Below are positions 54,411 through 63,316 of a DNA stretch of 64,000 nucleotides, in pieces; within the stretch, counting starts at the first letter, position 1, and each line of letters begins with the position of its first letter. The position numbers and the translations under genes were made by a program. The notes beneath the pieces are model-generated. The model did not search any database. It saw only the letters and a program-made list of their open reading frames with translations, and was not told where the DNA came from. Source of the stretch: Thermocatellispora tengchongensis (GTDB taxonomy: Bacteria; Actinomycetota; Actinomycetes; Streptosporangiales; Streptosporangiaceae); NCBI RefSeq assembly GCF_014202315.1, contig NZ_JACHGN010000033.1, positions 40,697-104,696 of the forward strand. The letters run 5' to 3'.

Positions 54411-55460
54411 GTTGTACGACTGCAAGCGGTTGACTCCCGCGGGAGTCTCGCCCCACTTCGCACGAAGCGCGTTCAGTTGCGCCTGCGTGATGGGAATGAT
54501 CGACCCGTGTCTCTTGGTGCTGGCGCCCATCTCGAACTCGGAGTCGGACCGGATACGGTACTCGCTGGGTGCGGCCGGGTTCGTAGCGGTCAACGGCAGG
54601 TAACCCGCGCCGCCGTACCGGTCGACCCACAGAGCCCATTCGTTGCGGTCGTTGAACTTCTTCAGGAACGGTCCCTCGACCTGCGCACCGGTCAGGCCCA
54701 GCCCCGAGAGGTCACCCAGACGGGTCCAGCCGGACAGGATCTGGTTGCTTCCTTCAATGGTGATCTGCCCGTCAGCGGAGGCGCGAATGTAGCGGTAACC
54801 GCCGACACCACCCGCGATCTCCAGGATCTGGGTGTCGATGATGCCCTGCGTGCCGGGCCGTTCGATGTACACCTGCGCAGCGCTGAACGTACGGAAGTCA
54901 CGAGTACGCGAGTAGTAGATACGCGACTTGTCAGGACGAATGGTGGCCCAGTAGACGATGTAATCCTTCCTCGCCGGGTCGTAGATGGCCTCCGGCGCCC
55001 AGGCGCAACCAGCGTCCGGAATGCTGCCGGCGACGTCGGCCAGCCACGGTTCCGACCAGTTCACCAGGTCCGTGGACTCCCAGATCACCAGTGAGGTACT
55101 GCCTTCGTGCGCCGCCACGTGCCAGCCTTTGCCACTCGCGATCCGCAGATCGGTGGCGAGCAGCCAGAATTTGTCCCCGGTCGGCGACCGCACCAGCGAT
55201 GGGTCGCGGACGCCCCGCTCACCCACGGTCGAAGTCAGCACCGGCAGGGAACCGTTCAGGTCGGTCCAGTGCAGGCCGTCGGTGCTGGTGGCGAAGTAGA
55301 CCTGCTCACCGGTCAAGCTGCCCTCCCCCGTGAAGTGGGCCATCAGATAGCCGCTGAACGAATCGACCGCGGCCGCAGGCCGCGCCGGAATGGCGATCAG
55401 AGTGAGCAGCACGACGCCGATCAAACCGATCAGCGACAGTCGCCGCGGAACCAGTGTCAC
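54027..55460 (-). CDS. secreted GH43-type arabinofuranosidase/arabinanase with AbfB domain
   Basis: 477 residues. A Sec signal (VPRRLSLIGLIGVVLLTLIA, cleaved near ARPAAA) leads to a five-bladed propeller of GH43 type: RGVRDPSLVRSPTGDKFWLL, GCAWAPEAIYDPARKDYIVY and AQVEGPFLKKFND hold the probable catalytic acids. From ~345 an AbfB/CBM42 beta-trefoil binds arabinofuranose side chains (DRYVRHAGFDARLD, GYYLRHTGFDFVLARNDDSE). GTG 55460 follows GGAGG. The AbfB part is nearly identical to that of the gene at 59403. Likely releases arabinose from extracellular arabinan or arabinoxylan. Confidence 0.85.
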   Translation of the reverse strand: MTLVPRRLSLIGLIGVVLLTLIAIPARPAAAVDSFSGYLMAHFTGEGSLTGEQVYFATSTDGLHWTDLNGSLPVLTSTVGERGVRDPSLVRSPTGDKFWLLATDLRIASGKGWHVAAHEGSTSLVIWESTDLVNWSEPWLADVAGSIPDAGCAWAPEAIYDPARKDYIVYWATIRPDKSRIYYSRTRDFRTFSAAQVYIERPGTQGIIDTQILEIAGGVGGYRYIRASADGQITIEGSNQILSGWTRLGDLSGLGLTGAQVEGPFLKKFNDRNEWALWVDRYGGAGYLPLTATNPAAPSEYRIRSDSEFEMGASTKRHGSIIPITQAQLNALRAKWGETPAGVNRLQSYNFTDRYVRHAGFDARLDADPYISDSQWRIVPGLANPAGDYVSIESVNFPGYYLRHTGFDFVLARNDDSELFKADATFKRVTGLADPTAVSFQSYNYPDRYLRHYSFALRLDPIDDAIGRADATFRITS

Positions 55461-55647
55461 GAGATCCTCCGATGGTTGTGGTTGGACGAGCGGCCGATAC
55501 AGGGCCCGGATGCGCGGAAGTGATGGAAGGGGAACTGCGATCGGCTTGTCCCGCCGGCGTGTGAACCGCGGTGCCGGTCGACAGCCGCGTACGAGACGTT
55601 GACGTCGATCGCCGCGGCGACCGCCGGAGCGGCGCGCGACATCCAAA

Positions 55648-55661
55648 TGTGAACGCTAACA
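55648..55661. promoter_or_regulatory. LacI-like operator upstream of GH43-AbfB
   Basis: TGTGAACGCTAACA (reverse TGTTAGCGTTCACA) resembles the TGTnAGCGnTnACA sites of LacI-type pentose regulators and lies in the GH43-AbfB promoter region. The binding protein is not encoded nearby. Confidence 0.45.
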
Positions 55662-55750
55662 AACTACGGCCCGGTGGCTATCCGGCGGAGGCGGAGCCCT
55701 GCCTCGGCGGCCGTTGTGGCGACCGCCAAGGCAGGCGACTCATGCGGTCG

Positions 55751-57733
55751 TCACACCGGCCTGATGGTCCATTGCAGGTTGGTGCTGGAGTCGGCCGCCC
55801 ACAGCTTCACCCGCGCGCCGACGGTCGCGTCGCCGCCGCCGTCCAGGCAGGTGCCGGTCCCGCGGTTGACGATGCGGTAGCGGCCGTCGCCCGCGCTGTG
55901 CAACCGCCACTGCTGGTTGTGGCCGCCGTTCCACGGCGCCTGTAGGCAGGTCGCGCCGCTGGCGCCGTTGCCCCAACTGTCGGCCACCATCCCGTTGGTG
56001 CGGTTGACGAGGCGGCAGTACCCGTCGCCGACGTCCTCCAGCCGCCACTGCAGGTTGGAGCTTCCGTTGTAGTTCCACTGCTTCAACTGCGAGCCCGATG
56101 TCACGTCTCCGCCGCTGTCCAGCACGAGGCCGGTGGTGACGTTGGCGATCCGCACCCATTCGGTGGGGGTGCCGCTACCGAGAGCGGGAATGGGACCGGC
56201 GAAGGTCAGCTTCACCACGTACGCCGGGGCGCTGAACGGGGCGTTGTCCGGCAGGGTGATGCGCAGCCCGGCGCCGTCCTGGGTGCGATCGGGCAGGTCG
56301 ATGTACTTGCCGGCCTTGGGACCGAGAAGCCGAACCGAGGTGAGGGAGCTCAGGTTGATCCGGTCGGCGTTGAGAGTCGTGATGTTGAGGGTCCTGCCCG
56401 GCCAGCCCAGCACGGTGGCGTACAGCACGGTGTTGTCCTTGGTGCGGGTGAACCGGATGTCCCGGTTGGTCCCGGGCCGCGGCGCGACGAAGGCGCCGCC
56501 GCCCATCGGCGTCGGCCCCTCCCCGTAGACGTCCCATGCCCGGGTGGCGTAGATGGACTCGCCGAACCGCCGAAGGTAGTCACCGATGCCCAGCAGGAGC
56601 GTCCGCTGCTCTGAGGGGATGGCGCCGTCCGCCATGGGCGCGATGTTCAGCAGCATGTTGCCGTTCTTGCTGACCCGGTCGATCAGCGAGTGCAGCATGG
56701 CGTCGAGCGAGTAGTAACCGATGCCCACGGTGTAGCACCAACTGGAGCTGGAGACGCTGTCGTCGGTGAGCCAGTACGGGTGCCGGATGTCCCCAGGGCC
56801 GCCGCGCTCGTAGTCATGGACGGAGTTCCGGTCGTTGAAACCGTCCTTGTAGGTGGTGACCACGTCCTTGTTCCACGCCAGGGCCTGGTTGTAGTAGTAC
56901 GCCAGGAACTCCAGCCGCCGCGACTCGTCGACCGCAGACAGGGCGAAGTCCTGCCAGATGATGTCGGGCCGGTATCCGTCGATGACTTCCTTGAGCTTGT
57001 CGAACCACAACTGCTGCTGCTCGGCCGCGCTCAACTGGCCGTACAGCTTGCGCAGGCTGGCGGTGGGCTGCAGCGGGACTTGGTCGTAGTAGCCGGTGAA
57101 GTTGAGCGCGTGGTGCAGGGAGACGAGGAGCTTGAGACCCTTGGCACGGATCGCGTCGGCGTGCAATCGCAGGAGGTCGAGCCGGGGCCCGGTGGCGACG
57201 GAGTTCCACTCGTTGACCTGGCTGTTCCACATCGAGTAGCCGTCGTGGTGCTCGGCCACCGGGCCGGCGAATCTGGCGCCTGCGTCGACGAACAGTTGCG
57301 CCCACTCGTTCGGGTCGAAGCTGCCGCCGGCGGACCGTAGCCGCGGGGCGAACTGCACCCAGTTGCCGGCCCTGTCCCGGGCGCCGTTGATGAAGTTGTG
57401 GTACGGCCACTGCGCGGGCTCGCCGTACACCCTGCGGTGGTGTTCGTTCTCAGGGCGGCCCGCTTCGTACATGTGCCGCGGATACCACTCGCTGGCGAAG
57501 GCGGGAACGCTGAAGACGCCCCAATGGAAGTAGATGCCGAACTTGGCATCCTGGAACCACTCGGGGGCCGGTGGGTGCTGGTCGACCGACGGCCAGGTCG
57601 GCGTGTAGCCGGACGGTTCGCCGGCCGCCCAGGCGGCGCCCGCCCGGAGCATGCCTGTGGCAGCGGCGGCGCCGGTCAACCCGGCTGCGGTGATGAGTCG
57701 GCGGCGCGTGAGGGCGAATCTTGACGAGGACAT
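55751..57733 (-). CDS. secreted GH29 alpha-L-fucosidase with ricin-B lectin domain
   Basis: 660 residues with a Tat-type signal (twin Arg in ALTRRRLITAAGLTGAAAAT, cleavage near AAWA). The GH29 barrel has FGIYFHWGVFSVPAFASEWY, VAEHHDGYSMW and the nucleophile Asp262 in DIIWQDFALS; NGNMLLNIAPMADGAIP is diagnostic. A beta-sandwich follows, then a C-terminal ricin-B trefoil (~525-660) with three QxW-type repeats (SNLQWRLEDVG, HNQQWRLHSAG, TNLQWTIRPV). ATG 57733 follows GAGGA. It removes terminal L-fucose, or a fucose-like sugar, outside the cell. Divergent from a GntR gene. Confidence 0.9.
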   Translation of the reverse strand: MSSSRFALTRRRLITAAGLTGAAAATGMLRAGAAWAAGEPSGYTPTWPSVDQHPPAPEWFQDAKFGIYFHWGVFSVPAFASEWYPRHMYEAGRPENEHHRRVYGEPAQWPYHNFINGARDRAGNWVQFAPRLRSAGGSFDPNEWAQLFVDAGARFAGPVAEHHDGYSMWNSQVNEWNSVATGPRLDLLRLHADAIRAKGLKLLVSLHHALNFTGYYDQVPLQPTASLRKLYGQLSAAEQQQLWFDKLKEVIDGYRPDIIWQDFALSAVDESRRLEFLAYYYNQALAWNKDVVTTYKDGFNDRNSVHDYERGGPGDIRHPYWLTDDSVSSSSWCYTVGIGYYSLDAMLHSLIDRVSKNGNMLLNIAPMADGAIPSEQRTLLLGIGDYLRRFGESIYATRAWDVYGEGPTPMGGGAFVAPRPGTNRDIRFTRTKDNTVLYATVLGWPGRTLNITTLNADRINLSSLTSVRLLGPKAGKYIDLPDRTQDGAGLRITLPDNAPFSAPAYVVKLTFAGPIPALGSGTPTEWVRIANVTTGLVLDSGGDVTSGSQLKQWNYNGSSNLQWRLEDVGDGYCRLVNRTNGMVADSWGNGASGATCLQAPWNGGHNQQWRLHSAGDGRYRIVNRGTGTCLDGGGDATVGARVKLWAADSSTNLQWTIRPV

Positions 57734-57788
57734 CGAGGAGATCCTCTCTGGGATGGGGGGTGCCCAGCAGCGCATAACAGCGCGATAC

Positions 57789-57802
57789 ATCAAACGTTAG
57801 AT
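57789..57802. promoter_or_regulatory. imperfect palindrome between fucosidase and GntR genes
   Basis: ATCAAACGTTAGAT matches its reverse complement at 12 of 14 positions, 56 bp upstream of the fucosidase start in a divergent promoter region. A candidate site for the adjacent GntR/FadR regulator. Confidence 0.45.
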
Positions 57803-57990
57803 TACAGAAAGGAGTCGGTCAATCTCCCAGCGAACTGGGCAGATACCAGCAGATCTGCAATATAGCCAGGTGAGAGCCGATCCGGAACTCAGAGCGCACC
57901 GGAGGGCCGGTAACTCAACAGCCACAATCATCAGATGTATCGGCTCCTGGGTAGGCCGACCGCGCACCATCAAGGTGGAAGTGAGCATCG

Positions 57991-58698
57991 ATGCCCCGTG
58001 CCGACGACGTGGTCAACAGCGTCAAACGGATGATCCTCGAAGGGGTGCTCCGCCCCGGGGATCGCCTGCCTGTCGAGAAGGAGCTCGCGGACTCCCTCGG
58101 CGTCTCCCGCGGCTCCCTCCGTGAAGGGATTTCCGCGCTGTCGATGCCCGGCGTGGTCGACACGCGTCAGGGCGATGGCACCTACATCACGAACCTCGAC
58201 GTGACGAAGCCGCTGGCCCCCATGGGGTTCGTCGTGGACCTCGAAGGTCGTGGCAACGCGCGGCATGTGCACGCGGTCCGCCGGATACCGGAGTGCGAGG
58301 CCGCGCGGCCCGCGGCGGGCAGGATCACCGGCGAAGCACTGTCGCGGGCGCGTGCGCTGCTCGACGAGGCGATCCGGATCGCCGGCGAGGCGACGCACGA
58401 CCACGAGCGCATCATCGAGATCGACATCGAGTTCCACCGCGTAATCGCCATGAACAGCGGTAACCCGGTCCTGGCCGGACTTCTCGACGCGTTCGCCGGC
58501 CGCACGGTACGCGCACGGCTGTGGCGCAGCCTCCACGAGGAGGGCGCGGACCGGCGTACCCACGGGGAACACCTCGCGATCTGGAAGGCGCTCGCGGCAC
58601 GCGATCCGGAGCGGGCCTGGATCAGAATGGCGAACCATCTGATGGGAGTGGAGGAGTCCTTGTACGGGCTGTCCGGCGACATGCCGCCCTCGACGTGA
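57991..58698 (+). CDS. GntR/FadR-family regulator (FCD)
   Basis: 235 residues: winged HTH (DRLPVEKELADSLGVSRGSL, GVVDTRQGDGTYITNLD) and a helical FCD domain with Asp/His metal-type residues (IDIEFHRVIAMNSGNPVLAG, RTHGEHLAIWKALAARD). ATG 57991 follows GGAAGTGAG. Divergent from the GH29 gene, so it probably controls fucosidase expression in response to a sugar acid; that role is inference. Confidence 0.82.
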   Translation: MPRADDVVNSVKRMILEGVLRPGDRLPVEKELADSLGVSRGSLREGISALSMPGVVDTRQGDGTYITNLDVTKPLAPMGFVVDLEGRGNARHVHAVRRIPECEAARPAAGRITGEALSRARALLDEAIRIAGEATHDHERIIEIDIEFHRVIAMNSGNPVLAGLLDAFAGRTVRARLWRSLHEEGADRRTHGEHLAIWKALAARDPERAWIRMANHLMGVEESLYGLSGDMPPST

Positions 58699-59402
58699 GG
58701 TCCCGGCACCCCATGCCGGACATCGTGCACTTGATGTCCGGGTTGCCGGTGGCGACCTGCCGCCGCGGCTGCCGACACCAGCACACACCGGGATCGCGGG
58801 GCCGGCGCGGCCCAGCCCCGCCCGACGCGTCGCGACCGAGCCCGAGCCGGACGACGGTCGCGCTCGTCGTCGTGGCCCCGGGCGGGTTCCGTCGTCGCAC
58901 CACATTTCCGCATCCTCGTGTGCTCGGGCCGGCCGATACTCAGCGTTCATCTATGTGAATTTCGTACGAAATGTTGTTGGCCACGATTGGATCAGCGTGC
59001 CAGACTGATGTCAAGAAGGAGGACGTCCAAATCCGGCCAATTGCAGCATTCCGGACAGAACGGGCGGCCGGCCTTGTTCACATAGCCGAACGCTCGTCGC
59101 ATTGCGGGCCCGAGCGGCGCCGTCGGCCGCGATACGTCAACACACCGTGCCGACGTCGCGACCACCACAAGGGTCCCAAGCGTCGAATCAGAGCCCTCTC
59201 GCCCGCGACGATTCGACGAAGGCGAGGCCGGGCCGGCAAGCGATCACGATTCTCATATATGAACGCCCTCGGGAACCATCGTTCAGATGTGTAGATGACG
59301 TTCTTGACTCTGTACGGCAGGAGTCGTACGTTCAAGGCCGGCCTTACGAGGGCGCTACCGGCCCTCGCCGCAATGCCAGCCGACTCCCCAAGGTGACCCC
59401 CC
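58699..59402. other. 704-bp gap upstream of the ThuA-AbfB gene
   Basis: Contains AT-richer patches near 58955-58990 and 59240-59300 and the promoter at 59304-59332. Frames here, such as one of 107 codons from 58971, have no ribosome site support or family resemblance. No gene called. Confidence 0.45.
59304..59332 (+). promoter_or_regulatory. promoter of the ThuA-AbfB gene
   Basis: -35 TTGACT (59304-59309), 17-nt spacer, -10 TACGTT (59327-59332), about 70 bp upstream of the ATG. GTACG...CGTAC inverted half-sites overlap the spacer and -10. Confidence 0.55.
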
Positions 59403-60704
59403 ATGAAAGTGCCTCGCAGATCAGTTCGCGTGCCACTCGCCGCACGCTTCCGTCGATCGCTCAGGAAGGTGTCCGCCCTCGTCGTCGCAGTGCTCGCCGC
59501 GCTGTCGCTCGCCACCGGCGCGGCGTCATCCGCCGCCGCCAGTGCTCCGGCCGCTGCCCACGATGATGGCCGGCTCAACATCCTGTTGTTCTACAAGCCC
59601 AACTTCCACTCCTCGAACGTGCAGGCGCGGCAGGCCGTCCGTGACCTGGCCACCCAGCTTGGCGAGCAGTACGGCCAGCCGGTGAACATCCAGGAGACCG
59701 ACGACCCGTCGGCCTTCACCACCGAGAACCTCGCCACCCGCGACGTGGCGGTCTTCGCGCAGACGGGCGGTGTGCTCTTCAACGCGGCACAGCGCGCCGC
59801 GCTGGAGGCCTACATCCGCGGCGGCGGCGGCTACATGGGCATGCACTACGCCGGCTGGTCGGTTGGCGAACATGAACACGACGTCAACCCGTTCTACGCC
59901 CGCCTCGTCGGTGCCGTCTCCGAAGGACATCCGGAGAACCCCGGCATCCGGGAAGGCCGCGTTGTCGTGAAGGACACCAGCCACCCGCTCACGCAGGGTG
60001 TGCCGGCCGACTTCAGGCGCAGTGACGAGTGGTACGACTGGGTCGTCAACCCGGCCCCCTACGTCCGAACCCTGATCGAGGCCGATGAGGCGTCGTACGG
60101 CGGGAGTAACCCGGGCGTCCCGCACCCGATCACCTGGTGCCAGCAGATCGACGCCGGGCGATCCTGGTACACCGCAATGGGTCACGAGGGCACGGCGTAC
60201 GAAGAGGCCTACATGCGGGCCCAGATGAAGAACGGGCTCGCCTACGCCGCCGGGCTGCTGGCCGCGGATTGCAGGCCGCCGGCGACGGGCGACCCGATCC
60301 GGTTGCGGTCGCACAACTACACCGACCACTACGTGCGGCAGGCCGACTTCGATGCGCGCATCGACGCGAACCCCGACAGCTCTGACTCGCAGTGGCGGAT
60401 CGTGCCGGGCCTGGCGGGCACGGCCGGCGGCGACTACGTGTCCATCGAGTCGGTGAAGTTCCCGGGACACTACCTGCGGCACACCGGCTTCGACTTCGTC
60501 CTGGCGCGCAACGACGACAGCGAGCTGTTCAAGGCCGACGCGACGTTCAAACGCGTCACCGGACTGGCCGACCCCACCGTGGTGTCGTTCCAGTCCTACA
60601 ACTACCCGGACCGCTATCTGCGCCACCACAACTTCGCACTGCGGCTGGACCCGATCGACGACGCCATCGGCCGAGCCGACGCCACCTTCCACATCACCGA
60701 CTGA
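59403..60704 (+). CDS. secreted ThuA-like protein with AbfB domain
   Basis: 433 residues. The N-terminus is Arg-rich then hydrophobic (VSALVVAVLAALSLATGAAS) with cleavage near SAAAS, a Sec signal. Residues ~55-290 are a ThuA/trehalose-utilisation fold, a class-I glutamine-amidotransferase-like module (RLNILLFYKPNFHSSNVQAR, GGGGYMGMHYAG, HEHDVNPFYARLVGAVSEGH, WYTAMGHEGTAYEEAYMRAQ). Residues ~300-433 are an AbfB trefoil almost identical to that of the GH43 protein at 54027. ThuA domains have unclear chemistry; fusion to an arabinose-binding module implies a role on plant polysaccharide. AAGGTGA precedes ATG 59403. Confidence 0.83.
   Translation: MKVPRRSVRVPLAARFRRSLRKVSALVVAVLAALSLATGAASSAAASAPAAAHDDGRLNILLFYKPNFHSSNVQARQAVRDLATQLGEQYGQPVNIQETDDPSAFTTENLATRDVAVFAQTGGVLFNAAQRAALEAYIRGGGGYMGMHYAGWSVGEHEHDVNPFYARLVGAVSEGHPENPGIREGRVVVKDTSHPLTQGVPADFRRSDEWYDWVVNPAPYVRTLIEADEASYGGSNPGVPHPITWCQQIDAGRSWYTAMGHEGTAYEEAYMRAQMKNGLAYAAGLLAADCRPPATGDPIRLRSHNYTDHYVRQADFDARIDANPDSSDSQWRIVPGLAGTAGGDYVSIESVKFPGHYLRHTGFDFVLARNDDSELFKADATFKRVTGLADPTVVSFQSYNYPDRYLRHHNFALRLDPIDDAIGRADATFHITD
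60310..60704 (+). repeat. inverted AbfB duplication, copy B
   Basis: Encodes the AbfB trefoil of the ThuA protein. YYLRH in copy A corresponds to HYLRH here, followed by the same TGFDFVLARNDDSELFKADA and TFKRVTGLADPT. Opposite orientation to copy A, about 6 kb away; the downstream terminator is duplicated too. Confidence 0.85.
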
Positions 60705-60740
60705 CCACCCTCCAGGACGGGTGACCCACCCCCCGTCCAC

Positions 60741-60785
60741 CGGGGTGTTCCGGGCGATCGTCCCCCCACCGCCCGGAACACCCCG
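60741..60785 (+). terminator. hairpin terminator of the ThuA-AbfB gene
   Basis: CGGGGTGTTCCGGGCG and CGCCCGGAACACCCCG form a perfect 16-bp stem with a 13-nt loop. Homologous to the terminator at 53981-54017, so the duplication includes the 3' flank. Confidence 0.85.
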
Positions 60786-60934
60786 GCCTTGATCGCCACC
60801 CGGATACGCTTCCGGGCGATCTGCCCATGCTCGTGCCCGGCCGATGACGCGGCTGCGGCGTGATCCCCCGACTTCGACCGGCCCCACACGTCTCCGGTGA
60901 GGAGCGTACGCTGGTCACCCCGCTGAGCGCGCCG

Positions 60935-61150
60935 GTCTCCCAGTCCTTGACTCGAGCCCGTCTCCACGACGTGGAGCACACCCGCGTCCAGGAGCCGCAA
61001 CGCTTCCGGGAGCACCTGCGCAAGGCCCTTAACCGGCGACGCCGCTTCACCGCCGACGCCTCCCACGAGTTGCCCATCCTCTGGCCGGGCTACGCGCCCG
61101 GGTGAAGGAGACAGCAACTCCACCCTGAGGAGACCGACCTCGCCGAGCCG
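60935..61150 (+). pseudogene. histidine kinase fragment (HisKA region)
   Basis: One frame reads RVQEPQRFREHLRKALNRRR then RFTADASHEL, the phosphoacceptor His motif of sensor kinases. A frameshift follows; AGLRARVKE and then EETDLAE continue in other frames. Sensor, rest of the dimerisation domain and ATPase domain are missing. Remnant only. Confidence 0.65.
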
Positions 61151-61262
61151 GCTCCAGCGCCACCAGCACCGCGCCGACCGCGATGACGACCAGTGGCACC
61201 GCCACCGCCGGCGGCCGGAGTGCGCGCGATGTGCTTCGGCTTCTCGGTGTACGGCCACCGCA

Positions 61263-61631
61263 TCAGCGCGTCACCGGTTCCAGCACGGCGAGCTGTGTCG
61301 AGGTCTGGAAGGCCGAAGCGACCTTGTCGGCCGCCTGCATGATGTCCTTGGGTGCCCACCCGGCGGACACAGATTCCGTACGGTTCACTGCATCCCGCAG
61401 CGACGTACCGTGGGTCGGCCGTAGCTGCTCCTCGATGGACTCCAGCCGCACTATCACCCCCGGCCGACCGGGCATACCCGGGCGATCCTCCACCCCGTTC
61501 CAGTCGTCCCAGAACTGGCCGAACTTCTCGGCGATCTGCGACAGCTTCCGGCCCGGCTGCACGAGCAGCACGTACAGGCCAGAGGCGGCGGCCGCGAGGA
61601 GCACGACCACTCCGGCCGCCGTGAGAATCAC
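61263..61631 (-). CDS. small membrane-anchored phage protein (DUF2746-like)
   Basis: 122 residues: one N-terminal TM helix (TAAGVVVLLAAAASGLYVLL), then VIVRLESIEEQLRPTHGTSL followed by RDAVNRTE, resembling the DUF2746 motif found in actinophage genomes near tail and lysis genes. GTG 61631 follows GAGGG. Lies next to a broken Gp37-like tail gene. Function unknown. Confidence 0.6.
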   Translation of the reverse strand: MILTAAGVVVLLAAAASGLYVLLVQPGRKLSQIAEKFGQFWDDWNGVEDRPGMPGRPGVIVRLESIEEQLRPTHGTSLRDAVNRTESVSAGWAPKDIMQAADKVASAFQTSTQLAVLEPVTR

Positions 61632-61721
61632 GTTGCCCTCGAAACCCCTCGGTCACAAGCCCTCTTGAAATGGACGAGCCACCACGCCAGGCGCGGAGGT
61701 CAAGGTCAGTGGCGAACCGCC

Positions 61722-62389
61722 TCATGTCGTCAGCGGCCGCATGCCGACGGACGTCGCCGGCGGCTTCATCTCGAAGGTCGGTGCGAGCAGCCTCTCCGCC
61801 GAGACTCGCTGCCACTCCACCGACATACGCCGCCCCAGCACTCGCACCGGGTCGAGCCGCGCGGCGCGAATCGGCGCGAGCAGGTCGGGGGCAGCCAGCC
61901 GCTTCGATCCAACGGACTGCGCGAGGAGCGTCGCGGTGCCCTCATCTGAGACGCCACCAGCGCCGATGTACTGCTCCCATGCCCCACGGTTGCACTGCGG
62001 CGAGGTGGGTGAGCATCTTGACGAGCCCGTTGTCGCCGACCACCAGCACCGACGATGCGGTGTCCTCCAAGGTGCCTTTCGTCGGGTGCCTCGGCGATGT
62101 CGCGCACGTACCACAGGTCCACCGGGCCAGGCTCGGACGCCGGGTCGCGCTGCGGGGTTGAACACCTGGACAGTGCGGCCGGACATGCGGAAGTCGCACA
62201 CACCCTGCTCGGCCAAGTTCTGCAGCGCGCCTCGGTCCACGTGGTGCCGTCTGTGCTCCACTGAACGGCGATCTCGCCCGGCTGGCCGAGGAGGCCCGCG
62301 CCGGTAGCCGCATTGGTGTAGGCGATCTTCAAGCTCGGTACGTCGTTGAGCGGCCGGCCGGCCTCGACGGCCAGTGGGTGCGGGAGCAT
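61722..62389 (-). pseudogene. phage Gp37-like (siphovirus ReqiPepy6) protein, frameshifted
   Basis: Three minus-strand frames together rebuild one protein: PLNDVPSLKIAYTNAATGAG, LLGQPGEIAVQWSTDGTTWT; then LAEQGVCDFRMSGRTVQVFN; DLWYVRDIAEAPDE; SSVLVVGDNGLVKMLTHLAA; and YIGAGGVSDEGTATLLAQSV to the end. The opening is characteristic of the Gp37-like family in actinophages. Several shifts make it non-functional. Confidence 0.65.
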
Positions 62390-62580
62390 GCCGAGCCGAT
62401 CGCCGAAGGCGGCGTAAACGACCAGGCGAAGATCGAAAATTGCTCCTCCCGGCGTTACCAGCTTCCGACTGCTGCCGACTCTGCTGTATCGGTCACACCC
62501 GATAGCTAGGCCCTGTCACGATCACCGGTGCCGTAGCGATGAAGACTGAGATGACAGCTACGTCCACCGTGGAGTCCGGC

Positions 62581-63294
62581 ATGAGCAAACTAACGCGCAC
62601 GCATATTCTTATCATCCTACTGGTAGCCACCGCATCCCTGGGCTTTCTCGCCTACCCAAATCTAAAATCCGCGCAACATGCACTGGAAGAACTTCTTTGG
62701 ATTTTGATCGGGGCGGTATTCACTGCCTTCATGATCGAAGGGCTGCTGAACCGGGACCTAGAGAACCGAAGGGCAAAAGAATCCGAATTCGCCTTTCGTA
62801 CTTTTGTAGCCGTCCTGCTGAGCCGAATATGCTCCATAAGGTCGGAGGATCACGAAACCCTTGCAGCGAAGGCGATCGGTGCCGTCACCAGCTCAAGCGG
62901 AGAATTTGCTACAACGGTCAAGCAAGTTGCCAACGTGCTGCATACGTCCCAAAGCGTGGACGCGTCGAGGTACAACGCGCTCTACATCTCGGTCGGAGAG
63001 GAGCTTCGTCGCCTGAGCACAGACTACATCAGAGTTTTCGCGCGCAGTGAGCAAGAAATAGTGCAATCTTATCTTGCGATCACACGCATCGCCGATCGGT
63101 GGATTTACTTCGATGCACTTTCCGACTGGGCACAGGAAGCGATAAAAGGGGCCGGAGAAGGTGAGCATGCAACACTCGCACTCAAGAGCGTTGAAGCGAA
63201 GGAGGAAGTCGTGTCCCTGACCAACGAAACGGTGCACCAATTAGTCGAGTTGGCACGCCGCGCGACCCGCAAGGGATTGAGACTGAAAACATAG
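62581..63294 (+). CDS. two-TM membrane protein of unknown function, low GC
   Basis: 237 residues from ATG 62581 (GGAG 7-10 nt upstream; in-frame ATGs at 62539 and 62551 lack a good site). Two TM helices, HILIILLVATASLGFLAY (~6-23) and ELLWILIGAVFTAFMIEGLL (~38-57), followed by a helical, charged cytoplasmic domain (~60-237) with coiled-coil-like stretches. GC content is near 50 percent with AT at many third positions, unlike all neighbours, which points to recent transfer. I do not recognise the family; location in phage debris suggests a phage or defence-type passenger gene. Confidence 0.75.
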   Translation: MSKLTRTHILIILLVATASLGFLAYPNLKSAQHALEELLWILIGAVFTAFMIEGLLNRDLENRRAKESEFAFRTFVAVLLSRICSIRSEDHETLAAKAIGAVTSSSGEFATTVKQVANVLHTSQSVDASRYNALYISVGEELRRLSTDYIRVFARSEQEIVQSYLAITRIADRWIYFDALSDWAQEAIKGAGEGEHATLALKSVEAKEEVVSLTNETVHQLVELARRATRKGLRLKT

Positions 63295-63316
63295 CTCTAC
63301 GAACGCCGACCTCGAC

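Larger units (their letters stand above)
61263..62389 (-). mobile_element. prophage remnant
   Basis: A DUF2746-like gene and a decayed ReqiPepy6 Gp37-like gene lie in order on the minus strand, and a frameshifted ORF and a GNAT fragment of phage type lie at 63317-63919. No integrase, attachment site or capsid gene is visible. A degraded prophage piece is the simplest explanation. Confidence 0.5.

Noticed and set aside
58971..59294. 107-codon plus-strand frame in the gap before ThuA-AbfB
   Set aside because: GGAGG occurs inside rather than before the frame; no family resemblance and Arg-rich translation typical of non-coding GC-rich DNA.
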